The notes under the pieces were generated by a model. The model searched no databases, was not told the DNA's origin, and saw only the letters and a list, made by a program, of their open reading frames with translations. This document shows, piece after piece, positions 11,580-12,954 of a stretch of DNA of 12,954 nucleotides. This DNA comes from Alteromonadaceae bacterium. Lineage in GTDB: Bacteria > Pseudomonadota > Gammaproteobacteria > Pseudomonadales > Oleiphilaceae. Numbering within the stretch: position 1 is the stretch's first letter; every line of letters starts with the position of its first letter. A program made the translations under genes and the position numbers. The stretch covers positions 1-12,954 of the forward strand of contig JABXHG010000249.1 in the NCBI GenBank assembly GCA_013393545.1. The letters are read 5' to 3'.

Positions 11580-12252
11580 TTATATAACCTACCCCCCAAA
11601 CAGTTCTTATGAATTTAGGATTTCTAGCATCTTCATTTAACTTTTCTCTTAATCTTGCTATGTGAGCCATAACTGTATTATTATTGTCTAAATATCTTTC
11701 TCCCCATATATTAGTAAAAAGTTTCTCTGAAGAAATAACCTTGCCTCTATTTTTAGCAAGATATAGTAAGATATTATATTCCAATGGAGTAAGATCAACT
11801 TCTTTTCCATAGAGATCAACTTTATGAGACTCTTCATTAATGTATAGTCCATTAATATCAATAAAACTTGATTGAACTTCTTTATTATAGTGATTAATTC
11901 TTCTAATTTGAGTCTTTACTCTAGCAATAAGCTCAAGTGGATTAAAAGGTTTAGTAATATAATCATCGGCACCAATAGTTAATCCCATTATTTTATCAAT
12001 ATCCTCCACTTTAGCTGTTAGCATAATAACAGGATAAAAATATTTTTCTCTAATTTTCTTTAGAATAGTGAATCCATCAATGTCTGGAAGCATAACATCT
12101 AAAATAGCCAAATCAATATTATGATTATTAATAATATCAACAGCATCCTTGCCATTGTTAACTTTTACTACATTATAACCTTCATTTTGAAGATAAAATT
12201 CTAGCAAATCAGCTATTTCTTTTTCATCATCAACGATAAGTATTCTAGTCAT
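11572..12252 (-). CDS. VanR-like OmpR-family response regulator
   Basis: A 226-residue two-component regulator. The receiver domain (1-115) has the acidic pocket D8/D9, phospho-acceptor D52 in LAILDVMLPDIDG, T79 in VIMLTAK and K101 in DDYITKPFNPLEL. The C-terminal winged helix (about 128-224) has VDLTPLEYNILLYLAKNRGKVISSEKLF and ends RTVWGVGYIIE. The receiver and linker read like VanR and its relatives. It is the first gene of a leftward vanR-vanS-carboxypeptidase unit. AGGAGG lies 6 bases before the ATG. It likely activates the carboxypeptidase and possibly its own operon. Confidence 0.9.
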   Translation of the reverse strand: MTRILIVDDEKEIADLLEFYLQNEGYNVVKVNNGKDAVDIINNHNIDLAILDVMLPDIDGFTILKKIREKYFYPVIMLTAKVEDIDKIMGLTIGADDYITKPFNPLELIARVKTQIRRINHYNKEVQSSFIDINGLYINEESHKVDLYGKEVDLTPLEYNILLYLAKNRGKVISSEKLFTNIWGERYLDNNNTVMAHIARLREKLNEDARNPKFIRTVWGVGYIIE

Positions 12253-12300
12253 ATTATTCCTCCTATTTATAATTTATATATTTAAATTTCCTCTTTTATC

Positions 12301-12329
12301 ATTATGCACTAATGCAGAACAAAAAACAA
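12301..12329 (-). promoter_or_regulatory. Probable promoter of vanR-vanS
   Basis: On the minus strand TTGTTT (12329 down to 12324) and CATAAT (12306 down to 12301) are separated by 17 bp, about 50 bp upstream of the vanR start. A sequence with TGCATTAGTGCA lies between the two boxes and forms an imperfect inverted repeat that may be an operator. Confidence 0.5.
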
Positions 12330-12383
12330 TGATATTTTTATGGCTATGGTTTTTAAAACTATTAAAATTTAATTCTATATCAC

Positions 12384-12414
12384 AAAAATATCCCTCAAGT
12401 CTTAACCTGAGGGA
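12384..12414 (-). terminator. Terminator of the phosphomevalonate kinase gene
   Basis: TCCCTCA (12391-12397) and TGAGGGA (12408-12414) pair around a 10-nt loop. On the minus strand a T-run follows (A-run 12384-12388 on the plus strand). The stem begins one base past the stop codon. Confidence 0.8.
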
Positions 12415-12415
12415 T

Positions 12416-12954
12416 TTAATTTATAGATACACCATTTTTTGATATTTTTAAATTTAACGGAATAATATCATTTTCCTTCCATAATTCATATAACTCTTTT
12501 GCTTGCTCTTCTGACTTTATAAAAGCTATACCACAATCTCCTCCTCCTGCTCCTGAAGATTTACCGCTTCCAAATTTCTCAGCTATATCACATAAATCTT
12601 TTAATTTATCTATTTCAATATTCATTTTAGCATCATGAGATAATTTTTGAAGTACTTTTCGGTTTTTCATAAGGCTATCAATTGATTTTTTATAATTATT
12701 TTCATTAAAACTATAAATTAATTTATCTACTGCAATAGAACTTTCTCTTAAAAAATTATTATAACCTTTTCTATTTCTTTCTTTAAAATATTGAAATTTT
12801 TCAATCATTGGTGCTGTTTTTGCAGGTTTTTTTGTCCAACCTATAACTAATTTTAGAGATTCTGGAGGTGAAATTTTATTTATAAATAAATTAGGCCATG
12901 GAATTTTTACTATTTTCATTAAATTTTTATTATTAGACAATTTATCTAAAACCC
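12416..12954 (-). CDS. Phosphomevalonate kinase, C-terminal part (runs off the window)
   Basis: The reading frame is open to the right edge, so the start and the N-terminal half lie outside. What remains, about 179 residues, is the C-terminal half of a GHMP-superfamily kinase: the segment KIPWPNLFINKISPPESLKL and GWTKKPAKTAPMIEKFQYF fit phosphomevalonate kinase. The glycine-rich KSSGAGGGDCGIAF near the end is the family's third motif. The enzyme adds the second phosphate to mevalonate 5-phosphate in the mevalonate route to isopentenyl diphosphate. That route is found in some clostridia, though many use only the deoxyxylulose route. A leftward operon with mevalonate kinase and mevalonate diphosphate decarboxylase upstream would be expected. 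Confidence 0.85.
   Translation of the reverse strand, partial: VLDKLSNNKNLMKIVKIPWPNLFINKISPPESLKLVIGWTKKPAKTAPMIEKFQYFKERNRKGYNNFLRESSIAVDKLIYSFNENNYKKSIDSLMKNRKVLQKLSHDAKMNIEIDKLKDLCDIAEKFGSGKSSGAGGGDCGIAFIKSEEQAKELYELWKENDIIPLNLKISKNGVSIN

Overview
The window holds two blocks of DNA that do not look as if they come from the same organism. Positions 1 to about 6,317 are GC-rich and read as part of a mobilisable or conjugative plasmid of a proteobacterium, probably a gammaproteobacterium. From about 6,318 to the end the DNA is very AT-rich and reads as chromosome of an endospore-forming clostridium. The join falls inside two genes at once: a VirB5-type secretion gene running rightward and a spore photoproduct lyase gene running leftward. 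No transposon end, integrase or target-site repeat is visible there, so a chimeric contig is the simplest explanation and natural transfer the less likely one.

Plasmid block. On the minus strand lie a partition cassette (ParA ATPase, ParG-like ribbon-helix-helix protein, and a 99-residue accessory protein) and a small serine resolvase coupled to an unknown 108-residue protein. A DUF3800 gene follows on the plus strand, behind a strong sigma70-type promoter and a short leader that ends in an intrinsic terminator. It is convergent with a MobC relaxosome gene. Upstream of mobC is a plausible oriT, with a 14-bp palindrome and an ATCCTG/C nic-like site. Next come a ParD/ParE-type toxin-antitoxin operon with a near-perfect 27-bp autoregulatory operator, a 59-residue likely DNA-binding protein, a 108-residue unknown and the start of a VirB5/TrbJ-like type IV secretion gene. 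A 16-bp palindrome of the form TTTCGTGCGCACGAAA occurs four times between 4,203 and 5,707, at gene boundaries and once inside the virB5 signal-peptide codons. It looks like the site of a plasmid regulator I cannot name. No replication gene or relaxase is visible.

Clostridial block. It contains the N-terminal 146 residues of spore photoproduct lyase, a Tyr-rich cupin protein, a small gene broken by a frameshift, an FG-GAP-like aspartate-loop protein, an isochorismatase-family hydrolase, a leftward vanR-vanS-D,D-carboxypeptidase cluster, and the C-terminal part of phosphomevalonate kinase at the right edge. Strong palindromic terminators separate these units. The VanRS-like pair sits with a serine carboxypeptidase but no vanH, ligase or vanX within the window, so it more likely senses cell-wall stress than confers classical glycopeptide resistance. 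A 7-4-7 direct repeat resembling a VanR box and a terminator-like hairpin lie between vanS and the carboxypeptidase.

The points most worth a second look are the palindrome family, the candidate oriT without a relaxase, the promoter-leader-terminator in front of DUF3800, the VanRS-carboxypeptidase unit and its control region, and the join itself.
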